DNA from: Ustilaginoidea virens
Lineage: Eukaryota > Ascomycota > Sordariomycetes > Hypocreales > Clavicipitaceae
Direction: 5' to 3'
Length of the DNA stretch: 64,000 nt
NCBI RefSeq assembly: GCF_000687475.1
Contig: NC_057321.1
Location: 1,798,001-1,862,000 of the forward strand
The position numbers and the translations under genes were made by a program. Below, one piece after another: positions 44,770 through 54,220 of this stretch. The number at the start of each line of letters is the position of its first letter. The first letter of the stretch is position 1. The notes under the pieces were generated by a model. The model was given only the letters and a program-made list of their open reading frames with translations. It was not told where the DNA came from and made no database searches.

Positions 44770-46118
44770 ATGGATTCGAAACAAAAGTTTTATCACCATT
44801 TCCAGGACAGCGCGGCTGGTAAGTTTAGTTTGGTTGATGCAACATCACCGATCTTTGTCAGGAGCGCATGATGGCACTGCAGCTGGCTTATTCCAACTAA
44901 AAACGACATAGAGATCCAGGATCTCACCGATCAACTTGACTGCGTTTCGCCTGTGGCGGGAGAGCGTCAAGAAGCCATAGACCATATTCTCGCCAGCATC
45001 AGTAAGCTTCAGCATGAGGTTTCCGATGCCTCGGAGTTCACGCCTTCTTATGACCGAAAGCAATACTCGGATGTAGGTAGACCAAGTATATCTTGCAAAT
45101 TATTTCTCGTCCGCCAAAACGGTGGAGAGAAACCGGTTGCGCTAAATGAGAAGCTGATTGGTATTACCTACAACAGACCATCAAGAACTTGCAGGAGAAG
45201 CTGAACGAGACTATAGCCAGGATGACGCCCAAGTCGCGCTTTCAGTTCAGGAGATGTAGCGTGCAGGAACATGTTGATATGGGAGCCCCAGAAAACGACC
45301 CTAGGCTATATCCGGGGAGTCATTCAAGAAACATACAAAGCCACAATGGCGACTTTAATCGAGAAGCAACCGAGAGGGATAGCAGAGTTCGCCAGCTTCC
45401 ACCTACAGAGAATCCAGAGTACGACAATGAGCTCCCCAAGCCAAGTGCACAGTCTTTCCTGCAGCCCGGCTTTTCCGCCACGAAGAACGTTGGTATTTCT
45501 AACCAGTCCGACCTTCACATAATTCTCCCATCGTCAGCGGCTAGGGCTACGACGTCCGGCAGCTTAACCGATATCAAATGCTGCATTGTTGATATGTCGC
45601 TTCCCACAGTCGAGGGCCGACCTTGGCCTGGTCTGACACTGAGGAATATTTCTCATAGTCTCGTTATAGCTGGTCTTGTCGATGGTCCTGTTCACATCAC
45701 CGGGGTATCAAACAGTATCATCGTGGTGATTGCAAGACAAGTGCGCATTCATGAGTGTGCGGATGTAGATCTCTACCTGCACTGCACCAGCCATCCCATC
45801 ATAGAGGATTGCACGAGTATGCGCTTTGCCCCATTGCCCAAGTCATATGTAAGTTTTCCCCTCCCTTCTCGGCCACGTCCTGTGGTCGCTGTCTGACTGC
45901 ACCCGCATCCGTAGGCCATCAAAGATGTTTCAGGTAAGGAGAATCAGTGGGATAAGGTGGACGATTTTAAATGGCTCAAGGCTGGCCAAAGTCCCAACTG
46001 GAGAGCCTTGTCTGACGCTGAAACATTGGATGACACGGTCTGGACAAAAGTTGTGCCAGGGCAACCGGGTAAGAGCGTGGAAGAGACTTTGAAGGAGGTC
46101 GGTGTCTCTCGTCAGTGA
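44770..46118 (+). CDS. tbcC: tubulin-binding cofactor C
   Basis: Four exons: 44770-44818, 44912-45072, 45177-45848 and 45915-46118; 361 aa. It starts MDSKQKFYHHFQDSAAE. Residues 1-110 form the helical N-terminal spectrin-like domain (LASISKLQHEVSDASEF, IKNLQEKLNETI). A Ser/Pro/Asn-rich linker follows. The C-CAP/cofactor C beta-helix domain lies at about 190-300 (IVDMSLP, LTLRNISHSLVIAGLVDGPVHI, NSIIVVIARQVRIHE, DLYLHCTSHPIIEDC). The arginine in QVRIHEC sits where the family has its GTPase-activating arginine finger. A C-terminal tail (WDKVDDFKWLKAGQSPNW) is conserved. By family it acts with cofactors D and E to trigger GTP hydrolysis and release folded alpha/beta-tubulin dimers in the cytosol. 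It converges on med9. Confidence 0.92.
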
Positions 46119-46360
46119 ATTCCGGACGACAAATGTCTCCCTGTTCGGTCGTATGAAAACGGTGGGGCCAAAGCGAACGACGAGTATGTCGAGCTATAGT
46201 ACCCAAAAATAAAAAAAAACTCAATTTTTATCCCCGAAAATACTGACTTTTTCTTTTCTTCCTTCCTTTTCTGCCATTTTTGAATGCTCCTTCGCAAACA
46301 AGGAAAGAAAGAAAGCTTTCAGAAAACGGCAGTTGCCATAGTTTCTGCAGCTTTGGCGTA

Positions 46361-46777
46361 TCATTTTTCTGTTTTGACGCCTGCACTTGTGCCATCGTCG
46401 GCATTGAATCTGAGATCCCCCTCTCGTAGTCTCTCCAAGAGAGCGCGCTGCCTCTCAATGCGAGCTTCCAGCTCTTTTATTTCGCAATTTTGCTCTTCTA
46501 TCGAGCGGTGCATGTCTGGCAGTGCTCGAACTTGCGCCCTGGCATGTTGCAACTTGTGTTTCAAAGCATCCGTCGCGCCGGGAACATCTTTGAACGACAA
46601 CTGCTGTCCTTGAGTGCTAACACCACCAGGGCTTGCTCCACTGCCAGTTGCGATGCCATTCGAAGATTGGATGCCGGCTCGGACCTTGGCGAGGACGATC
46701 GACAGCTCCGACAACGTATCGAGATGGTCTGGGGAAAGGGAGGTCGGTAAAGCGAGGGGATGTTGTTTTCCGGCCAT
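46361..46777 (-). CDS. med9: Mediator complex subunit 9 (Med9)
   Basis: Single exon, 138 aa. The ATG at 46777 (MAGKQHPLALPTSLSPDHLDTLSEL) is chosen over one 13 codons upstream because it starts directly at the conserved region. The N-terminus contains the Med9 signature LSPDHLDTLSELSIVLAKVR. A Gly/Ser-rich linker leads to LSFKDVPGATDALKHKLQHAR and a coiled coil to about residue 125 (RSIEEQNCEIKELEARIERQ), then a short acidic tail. Size and order match fungal Med9. By family it belongs to the Mediator middle module and interacts with Med4/Med7. It converges on the cofactor C gene and is divergent with the iPGM gene. Sequence divergence in Med9 is high, so the call rests on the N-terminal motif plus the coiled coil. 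Confidence 0.82.
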   Translation of the reverse strand: MAGKQHPLALPTSLSPDHLDTLSELSIVLAKVRAGIQSSNGIATGSGASPGGVSTQGQQLSFKDVPGATDALKHKLQHARAQVRALPDMHRSIEEQNCEIKELEARIERQRALLERLREGDLRFNADDGTSAGVKTEK

Positions 46778-47230
46778 TGTTGGCGAGCCGACGTGTCGGT
46801 GATTCGGAAACCCCAATGGCTTGGTTGGCGATTGACGGCTTCAGTGTTGCTGTAACCTGCAGGCAAGTAATTCGGGCCTATCGGCAGTCTGGGGTTTGTT
46901 TGTTGAGGACGGCGCGTGGCGTTACGGAACTGTGATAAGCACGCTGCGTAGCACAGTGCCAAATATGTCCTCCCCCTCCCCCGCCCCCGAATTTCGTCGA
47001 TACCTTGACGCCTACGCCCCAGACATAATACTCCCGCAGTCGCTGTAGACTGTAGACGTCAACTGGTAGACCCCAGAATCCAAACCCCACCCAAATCTTG
47101 ACACTTCAGCTCCTTATGAAATTCACGCATTCTGCATTTTTGCCTTGGAGCCAATTGAGCGCATACCACGCAGAAATAGACCTAGACCTTGACTGTTTTC
47201 ATCTGTCCTTCAGAAACGGCCTTTTTCAGC
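46778..47230. promoter_or_regulatory. divergent promoter region med9 / iPGM
   Basis: About 450 bases between divergent starts. A pyrimidine-rich CCTCCCCCTCCCCCGCCCCC tract lies at about 46968-46987. Such CT-rich promoter tracts are typical of strongly expressed fungal glycolytic genes, so it is probably part of the iPGM promoter. Confidence 0.55.
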
Positions 47231-49191
47231 ATGTCTAAGACCGAGCAAAAGGCTTGCCTCAGTATGTCGTCCACTCCCGACAAATCCAAAGCCTTGCCTT
47301 GCCCCACCATTGAAGCTTCCTGCCCAACTTCTTCTTCGGCCGTTTGTTGGACGACGCCCCCCGGCGCAGTCGATGGAGCCAATTCCTCTTGTTAGGCAAA
47401 CATTTCGTCGCCTGGACTGCGTCGTTTCTACTTGTCATGTCCTTGTGTACCTGGAGCTAGGGTGGCTAATTATTTCAACCTTTACGCACCTTCAGTCGTC
47501 ATTGACGGATGGGGTATCCCTTCAGAGAAATCCCCAAAGGATGGCGATGCTATCACCAATGCCAATACACCTGTCATGGACAAGCTGTCGAGTAATTCTC
47601 ATGGTTTCACCGAATTGGAGGCTTCATCTTTGGCCGTCGGTTTGCCAGAAGGCCTCATGGGCAACTCCGAAGTCGGCCATTTGAACATTGGTGCTGGTCG
47701 TGTCGTCTGGCAGGACGTTGTTCGCATCGACCAGACCATCAGGAACGAGGAGCTCAGTGAGAATGAAGTGATCAAGAAGACGTTTCAGAGTGCCGCTTCT
47801 GGAAATGGCCGCCTGCACTTGTGCGGACTCGTTTCCCGCGGTGGTGTCGTAAGTCCTTTGGACACATTTTCTCTCGTCCGTTCTCCCCGCGAGCTGACAG
47901 AGAAGCACGTCAGCACTCCAAACAAGAACATCTTTACGCTCTTTTGAGAGCTGCCAAGGAGTACAAGGTTCCCAAGGTTTTCATCCACTTCTTTGGTGAC
48001 GGTCGCGACACTGACCCCAAGTCCGGTGCTGGTTACATGCAAGAGCTGGTTGAGTACATCAAGGAGGTGGGTATCGGGCAGATTGCGACCGTCGTTGGCC
48101 GTTACTTTGCTATGGATCGGGATAAGCGATGGGAACGTGTCGAGATTGCCTTGAAGGGCATGTGCCACGGTGAAGGTGAAGCCAGCGAGGATCCTGTTGC
48201 CACCGTCAAGGCTCGATACGAACGCAATGGTGACCAGGATCGTGACGAGTTCCTTACCCCCATCATTGTTGGTGGTGGCGAATCTAGAATCAAGGGTAGG
48301 TGATGTCAACTCCTCTTTTTCCAAGTTCACACCAAGGTCGGATACCTGACCAGATTTATTGTAGACGACGACACTGTCTTCTTCTTCAACTACCGATCCG
48401 ACCGTGTGCGACAAATCACCCAGCTGCTCGGCGACGTCGACCGATCTGTCCTCCCCGACTTCTCCTACCCCAAGATCAGCAGACTAGTCACCATGACGAC
48501 CTACAAGACAGATTACCCCTTTGAGGTTGCCTTCAAGCCTCAACACATGGGTAATGTCCTAGCCGAATGGCTTGGCAAGCAGAATGTCGAACAGGTTCAC
48601 ATTGCAGAAACGGAGAAGTACGCTCACGTCACGTTCTTCTTCAACGGCGGAGTCGAGAAAGTATTCCCTCTGGAGACCCGCGACCAGGACCAGGATCTTG
48701 TTCCCTCAAACAAGTCGGTGGCTACTTACGACAAAGCCCCAGAGATGTCTGCAGATGGTGTAGCGAACCAAGTTTGTAAGCGTTTGGCCGAGCAAAAGTT
48801 CCCCTTTGTCATGAACAACTTTGCTCCCCCCGACATGGTTGGACACACGGGCGTGTACGAGGCCGCAATCGTTGGTTGCGAGGCTACAGACAAGGCCATT
48901 GGGAAGATTCTTGAGGCCTGCAAGAAGGAGGGTTACATTCTTTTCATCACTGCCGATCACGGAAACGCTGAAGAGATGAAGTTTCCCGACGGCAAGCCCA
49001 AGACAAGCCACACAACGAACAAGGTTCCCTTCATCATGGCCAATGCTCCCGAGGGTTGGAGTCTCAAGAAGAACGACGGTGTGTTGGGAGACGTTGCACC
49101 CACCATACTTGCCGCCATGGGTCTGCCCAAACCCGACGAGATGACGGGCAAGTCTCTCCTCGACAAGGACCTCAAGAGGGGAGTCGAGTAA
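47231..49191 (+). CDS. 2,3-bisphosphoglycerate-independent phosphoglycerate mutase
   Basis: Four exons: 47231-47261, 47496-47848, 47914-48295 and 48365-49191; 530 aa. The first exon encodes only ten residues (MSKTEQKACL), and the 234-bp first intron splices it to IVIDGWG with the metal-binding Asp14. The active-site serine lies in MGNSEVGH (Ser68). Other landmarks are FGDGRDTDP, IVGGGESRIK/DDDTVFFFNYRSDR, PPDMVGHTG and ITADHGNAEEM, which carry the Mn-binding Asp and His residues of the alkaline-phosphatase superfamily. The enzyme interconverts 3- and 2-phosphoglycerate in cytosolic glycolysis and gluconeogenesis. Filamentous fungi use this cofactor-independent type, unlike yeast Gpm1. The long first intron behind a tiny first exon is common for highly expressed glycolytic genes. 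Confidence 0.96.
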
Positions 49192-50403
49192 GATCCATCA
49201 GTCAATCATACCAAATACATAGTTTTTATATGTTTTGCGTAGCGGAGTTGCGGAGAGGCATGGCTTGGCGGGATGAATCAAGAACTTAGACTAGATGATG
49301 AAGAATGTCAAGAAAACATGAGTTGGGCGCACGAATGGCAAGCAGCGAGAGAATTACACCACGGGTGAGATTTAGATAAGCACCGGAGGACTAACGATTC
49401 ACGACGGCTATGAGCTGAACTCTGTAGCACGTTGAGCTGGTCTCCTTGGTCTTCTGGAACGCTGGGCGCGGAGTGAACCAAGACGTGGGCGTGTACTCGG
49501 TAACCTGCTTTCAATACACGCTACTGGACTAAATGCGGCGATCCGCCATCTGGGCCAAATGCCGCAGGTAGCAGAATGTTCCTGCCGTGACGAGTTCCCG
49601 AATTTAGAGGGCATCGAAGTGTAGGCCCACAACGCATATGCTCGAGCACTCAGTCTGGTGTTCCACCTAACAGGTACCTGAGGTGGTTTGAGTATTGACG
49701 TGCTTGCGCTGCAGCATATTAGCCACCGGATCAAGCAACCGGCAATCTGGTTGCCCGGATGCGGTCGTACGGTCCCTAGAGACGAGAATGACGTGAGTTT
49801 TTGCTCGCCAGGGTGCTTTCGGCCGTTTGGTTTATTTCCAGCCGCCTGTTCAGTTCTTCTGGCCGCAAACCTACGCCCCTTGGAGAGATACCCAAGCCAG
49901 CAGTGAGGTTGGTCTTCACCAACAGCCCAGGTTTTTCGAGCTGTCCCGGCGGTATTGGCACTACAGGTCACCGTTGTTGGCTGGCGAGACACTGATTTGT
50001 CGGCCAAGAGCTTAGCGTCGAAAATGACGCGAGTGGGAGAGGCGAAGAACCCGGATCTCTTGCTGCAGCTGGAAGACGCATCGTCGAAATTGCTTCACTC
50101 TAGACGCCTTCCATATATGGGTTGCGATTGGGTTGGGGGAGGTCCTGTTCTCACTTGCCAGCTCGCCCAATTTGTCGCTCAGTGCTCAGAGGCGTCATGC
50201 TGCTCGGTAATGGTGATTTTTGGAACAGCCACGTCCCCAAGCGGGTTGCCAGCTTTGTACAGCGAGTCGGGGACTTGTCCGTGTCGTCGTTGGGGCTTCA
50301 TAACCGCCAATCCAACTAGCTCTAGTTGAAGAGGATTTTGGACTCCAAGGACGGTGCTGCTGATAGCCGAGATGTTGACCGTTGGGCATAGGACATTATG
50401 TGC

Positions 50404-50605
50404 TCAGGGAAGAGCCGCATCCCAGAGGTGAATCTGGTGTACTAGCACGTCGTTTGGTTGACCATCTTGGTTAGCGGCTTCCTTCGCAGCGCCGATCATG
50501 CCAGCACTGGCTGCTAAGACCTCGGAATTAGGGGCCAGGATGACATAGCCTCCTGGGGTTGGTTGCCGTGGAGTAGCAAGCATGCCAGTATCACGTACAA
50601 AGCTT
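50404..50605 (-). pseudogene. coding-like remnant of an unrecognised gene
   Basis: On the minus strand, an open stretch of about 65 codons reads like real protein: GMLATPRQPTPGGYVILAPN, SEVLAASAGMIGAAKEAANQ, NDVLVHQIHLWDAALP. It is closed by TGA on both sides. Downstream in the same frame, further protein-like sequence (VLGVQNPLQLELVGLAVMKP, AGNPLGDVAVPKITITEQ) continues past the stop to about 50185 before another stop. No ATG-initiated gene model can be closed through it. I do not recognise the family. It may be a decayed gene copy, or an exon of a gene whose other exons I failed to find. Confidence 0.3.
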
Positions 50606-51919
50606 CAAAGGTACTATGGCGTCTATTGCTTGCCGTCATCCAAGGCCCCAAGAATGCCCTATGCCGGCCGGGAGGAGCTAGGCTCTAAATTCTAGACCAT
50701 TCGAGGACGCACATACCAGGTATACCGCTCGCCGTCCTCTTCCGCGAAGGCATACAGGGGAAAGAAAGTTGGGGACTTGCCACGAGGATGCGCCATGGCG
50801 GGCTCGTACAACTCGATCTTGTCACGCGAGTTCTACGAGGAGATTGGGTGTGATGTCCACGCAGGCGCTACTAGCCGTATATCCTGTGGATATACAAGTA
50901 CAACGAGACACCTTGAGATGACCAAACTTGTAGATACACTATGCCACTCTAATTCCTCGGCAAGTATGGGTAGTACCTTTAGCAGATCTCGCATCTATAG
51001 CAAACAGGGGTGGCATGGTCAATGGCTGCAGACATTACACTTCAATCTACTGATGGGAACTGGTGCAAGGTAATAATTGCCTCCTCCTATTTTTTTTTCT
51101 CTCTCCATAACAGAGAGGCAGACAGAAATGGTACCAGACCGCATAAATGCAAGTTGTGCGTGGAGTTGGTCGAGGCGGCGCAGCTTGGACGAGGTGTCAC
51201 CGCTGGCAGAGAGTGTCAAGCATCGTGATCGGCTTATCACGGGGAGGGACGTCATAAAGAAAATCTTTGCCAAGACGTCAGACTCGTCTTGAGACTTGGA
51301 GGAGTGCGGCCCTATGGGATGCTCACTGCCGCTGCTGTCAAATTCGCGAGCGAGATGGAGCCGATGACGACTTGGCAACAGAAGTGTTTCACATTGCGCG
51401 CGATCGAAGTTCGGGACTGCCGCATCGCTCAGTCAGGTTCCTTTGTTCCTTTGGCTTCGCCGGGGAGGGAGGCTTGCATGCAACGGAGAGCGCAAAAGCT
51501 GGTAGCCCAGCAAAAGAGTCTAGATGATTCCAAGGAAGCCCTGGTCGTCCCTCCATCAAGCCAAGCGGATAGGGAAGGAGCCGGGGAGCTTATGATGTCG
51601 ATGCTCCCCGGGTCCCAGGCGCGCATTACTTGCGGATTGCGTGCGGGCTGCGTCACAAATAAGATGGATGACAAGCTGCAGTCCTCATGCTGGCAAGTCT
51701 TGCTGGAAAAGTGGTGGGGTGGGGTGGGGTGCGGTTGGGGGTGGGCTTGCCATCTCGATTTCGACCTCGACTCCGTGTGGGTCTCCTTGAAAGCGGCAAA
51801 TGAAGCCTAGCTGCAGCGACGCCAATCTTAAATTAGGGCATACGCCATTAATCCGGCTCTAAAGAAGCGTCCTGTAAAGAAGCCTCGGTGATTATTGGGC
51901 ACTTTGAGCAAGAGCGTGG

Positions 51920-51982
51920 TGGGGGGGGGAAGGAGAGAGAAAGAGAAAGAGAAAGAAAGAAAGAAAGAGGGAAAGAATTATG

Positions 51983-52013
<31 letters not shown>
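51920..52013. repeat. G run, GAAA-rich tract and 30-A homopolymer
   Basis: A 9-G run at about 51921-51929 is followed by irregular GA/GAAA repeats to about 51977, then an uninterrupted run of 30 A at 51984-52013. It could be a simple-sequence expansion or the tail of an old retroposed copy. No target-site duplication was detected. Confidence 0.85.
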
Positions 52014-52016
<3 letters not shown>

Positions 52017-53233
52017 GATGTCAGAAACTTTTCCCTGGTGGAGCCTGAAAACGACGCAGCAAACACGCAGCGTACCGAGCAGCGAGCATACAAACTTTCG
52101 AGAAAAAGATTCGAGATTCCCATCGAATCATCTAAGCCCCTCAACCAGGCTGCTCTCGTCAGGACTCACAAGTTGCACAAGTTCCGCACGAGGGGAAGCA
52201 GGCCATACCAGGTGCGCGTAAACTGAGAAGTGACAGGGCCTGATGTCGATGACAGCGCAAAAGCGAGATTCGCGGAGGGCACGGTTCTGAGCCTCTGACG
52301 GGTGTTGTCCGTCGCCTGGCGTGGCTTGGCGTGGCCTGGCTTGGCTGGTGGGTATGCGGACCGGCATTTTATTGCTCGGCTGGGGGTCCTGCGGCGTTCC
52401 TGCGAGTGACGGAGCAGAGAGCAGAGTGTCAACTTGTTGTAGCTGGGTACGGAGTACATGGAGAATCTATGTTGGCACAAGCCATTTGTCCAGTTGACTC
52501 TGGTTGCAGTTTTGGGCGGCAGCAGTAACGACCCGGTATCAAATCCTCTTTAAATTCATATAACATCAATATCAAGGAATGCTTCCCAGCAGTCAGTGCG
52601 AGGTGCCCCTAAGCATGCACCCTGGCAATGCGAGAATTCGATTTGTAACTTGTCCACCCAGCCTACAGGGCGTTTGGGCAAAAGAAACCATGCGTCAATC
52701 AGATCATCTCCAAGTGCGATATCCTCCTTTCCCTCGTCAAATAAATGTGCACAGATACCCGTGCGAAAGAATTGTCCATCTAAAACCACACCGGTGTCTG
52801 TCCATTCACTGGACCCTGATTAAATGTGGGCCCGATCGTCTCTGATCCCATACGCTCCATGTAGGCTGCGGGCATCGGAGCAATGAGAGCCAAATCTAGG
52901 CTTCGAGGCTCACGACTTTTGTTGCCACACGCCCCACAAACCAGCACTTCGCGGTTGACCAACCCTCTTCGTCGTCCGCGGCGATATCCCAGCAATGGGC
53001 TCTCCCATCCCATTCTTCCCAATGCGCCCCCGTCTTGTCCTCTCTGACCCGACCCGACCCTATGCTATCGAACCCTGATTCTCCATCCACATGCCTCATT
53101 CCTTATGCTCAATACCTTTCAGCCTCGACTACTTTGCGCTGACGACGTCTTGATTACTTCATCCAATATCACTGCAAAGTATCACGCAAACCAACCCTCC
53201 TACATTTGGGCCAACTTGATCTTCCAACGCAGC

Positions 53234-53245
53234 GATCCGCGATCC
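53234..53245 (+). promoter_or_regulatory. candidate White Collar Complex element (GATCC-G-CGATC)
   Basis: GATCCGCGATCC reads as GATCC, one base, then CGATC. It fits the light-response consensus I recall for Neurospora frq (GATNC followed by CGATN). It lies about 980 bases upstream of the frq ATG. Function is inferred from motif and position only. Confidence 0.4.
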
Positions 53246-54040
53246 GTTCCAGAGATTACTTGGTGTCTGTATTCGGAAATCGCGCATCTACCGCATCGCC
53301 AGAGCCAAGGCATAACTGGTCTCTGCAAAACGCCGCAAACTCGGCAAAACCCCATCGTCAATCTGTCAAAGCCCCCAGACTACTGCTTTTTCGGTTTGCC
53401 TTCAAGTTGTTTGATCGACCTCGTTTCTGCCCGTCGGCGAAATTATCGACTTCCAGTTTCGAAGAAGGACCGCTTTGCACTTGATTGCGTAAACACCAAG
53501 CGAATTTACAAGTCGAATCACCTGCCCTCGGCTTGTTTCTTCCCATCTGCTCTCTATTCCTACCTTCTATTCACCACTGCAGTACAGCCCAACCAAAAGG
53601 CAACGAAAAACCCCCATGTAAGCTCTACTATTGACAAGGGGGGAACTTGGCGTTAGCCATTAAAAAGGGGTTCGGAAAGATATTTTTTTTTGGTCGCCTT
53701 GATTATCCACTGCTTTCCATGAAAAACTCAAAAAAAACTGGCTGACTGACTGGTTGCTTGCAGCTCTGGTTGTTCACTTGACCCGCGGTTCATCTCTCTA
53801 GCTATAGCCGATTTTTCTCATTAACGGTATGTGAGCCGCTGACCAACTTGTCGGCCCAGCACGACGCCTAGGTGCCATACATAGCACTCCTGAACGATAG
53901 ATTTCCTTGTTATTGTTTGGCAGCTTGGCCAATTCTGATTGGCTTTCTCCCCCATTTTTGACCCCTCATTTAGATCCATTCATTCTCGCAGAACTTGCGA
54001 GCATGCTATAAAGTGGCACAAGCTTATGTATCGTTCTAGG

Positions 54041-54050
54041 GATCGGCATC
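54041..54050 (-). promoter_or_regulatory. candidate White Collar Complex element (GATGC-CGATC)
   Basis: The minus strand reads GATGCCGATC: GATGC directly abutting CGATC, another match to the GATNC/CGATN arrangement. It lies 171 bases upstream of the frq ATG and about 30 bases after a TATAAA at 54007-54012. It may act as a proximal element; inference only. Confidence 0.35.
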
Positions 54051-54220
54051 GCACCTTACGTCACAGGTCAACACCCAACAGACCTTCCCTGATTCATACT
54101 GCAACCCTTTGAGGGTCGGCTGCCGCCGTGGCAGGTAAAGCAGATCGCGGCGCAGAATGCCGAATTGTATATTCTGCTGAAGCCAAATCCCGCCGAGATT
54201 CCGGTTCCCATGTATCAGTA

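Larger units (their letters stand above)
49192..54220. other. 5 kb gene-poor region upstream of frq
   Basis: No intact gene can be supported. It contains a coding-like but stop-interrupted minus-strand stretch at 50404-50605 (listed separately), an A/G-rich tract and a 30-A run at 51920-52013, a TACGGAGTA copy at 52448-52456, paired GAT motifs at 52834-52847, 53234-53245 and 54041-54050, and a TATAAA at 54007-54012. A 183-codon open frame at 53105-53656 has no family resemblance. The right part must include the frq promoter and leader. Confidence 0.55.

Noticed and set aside
53105..53656. 183-codon ATG open frame upstream of frq
   Set aside because: Mixed composition but no known domain; it spans a candidate regulatory element and is likely upstream leader or promoter. 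It could be an upstream open frame but evidence is lacking.
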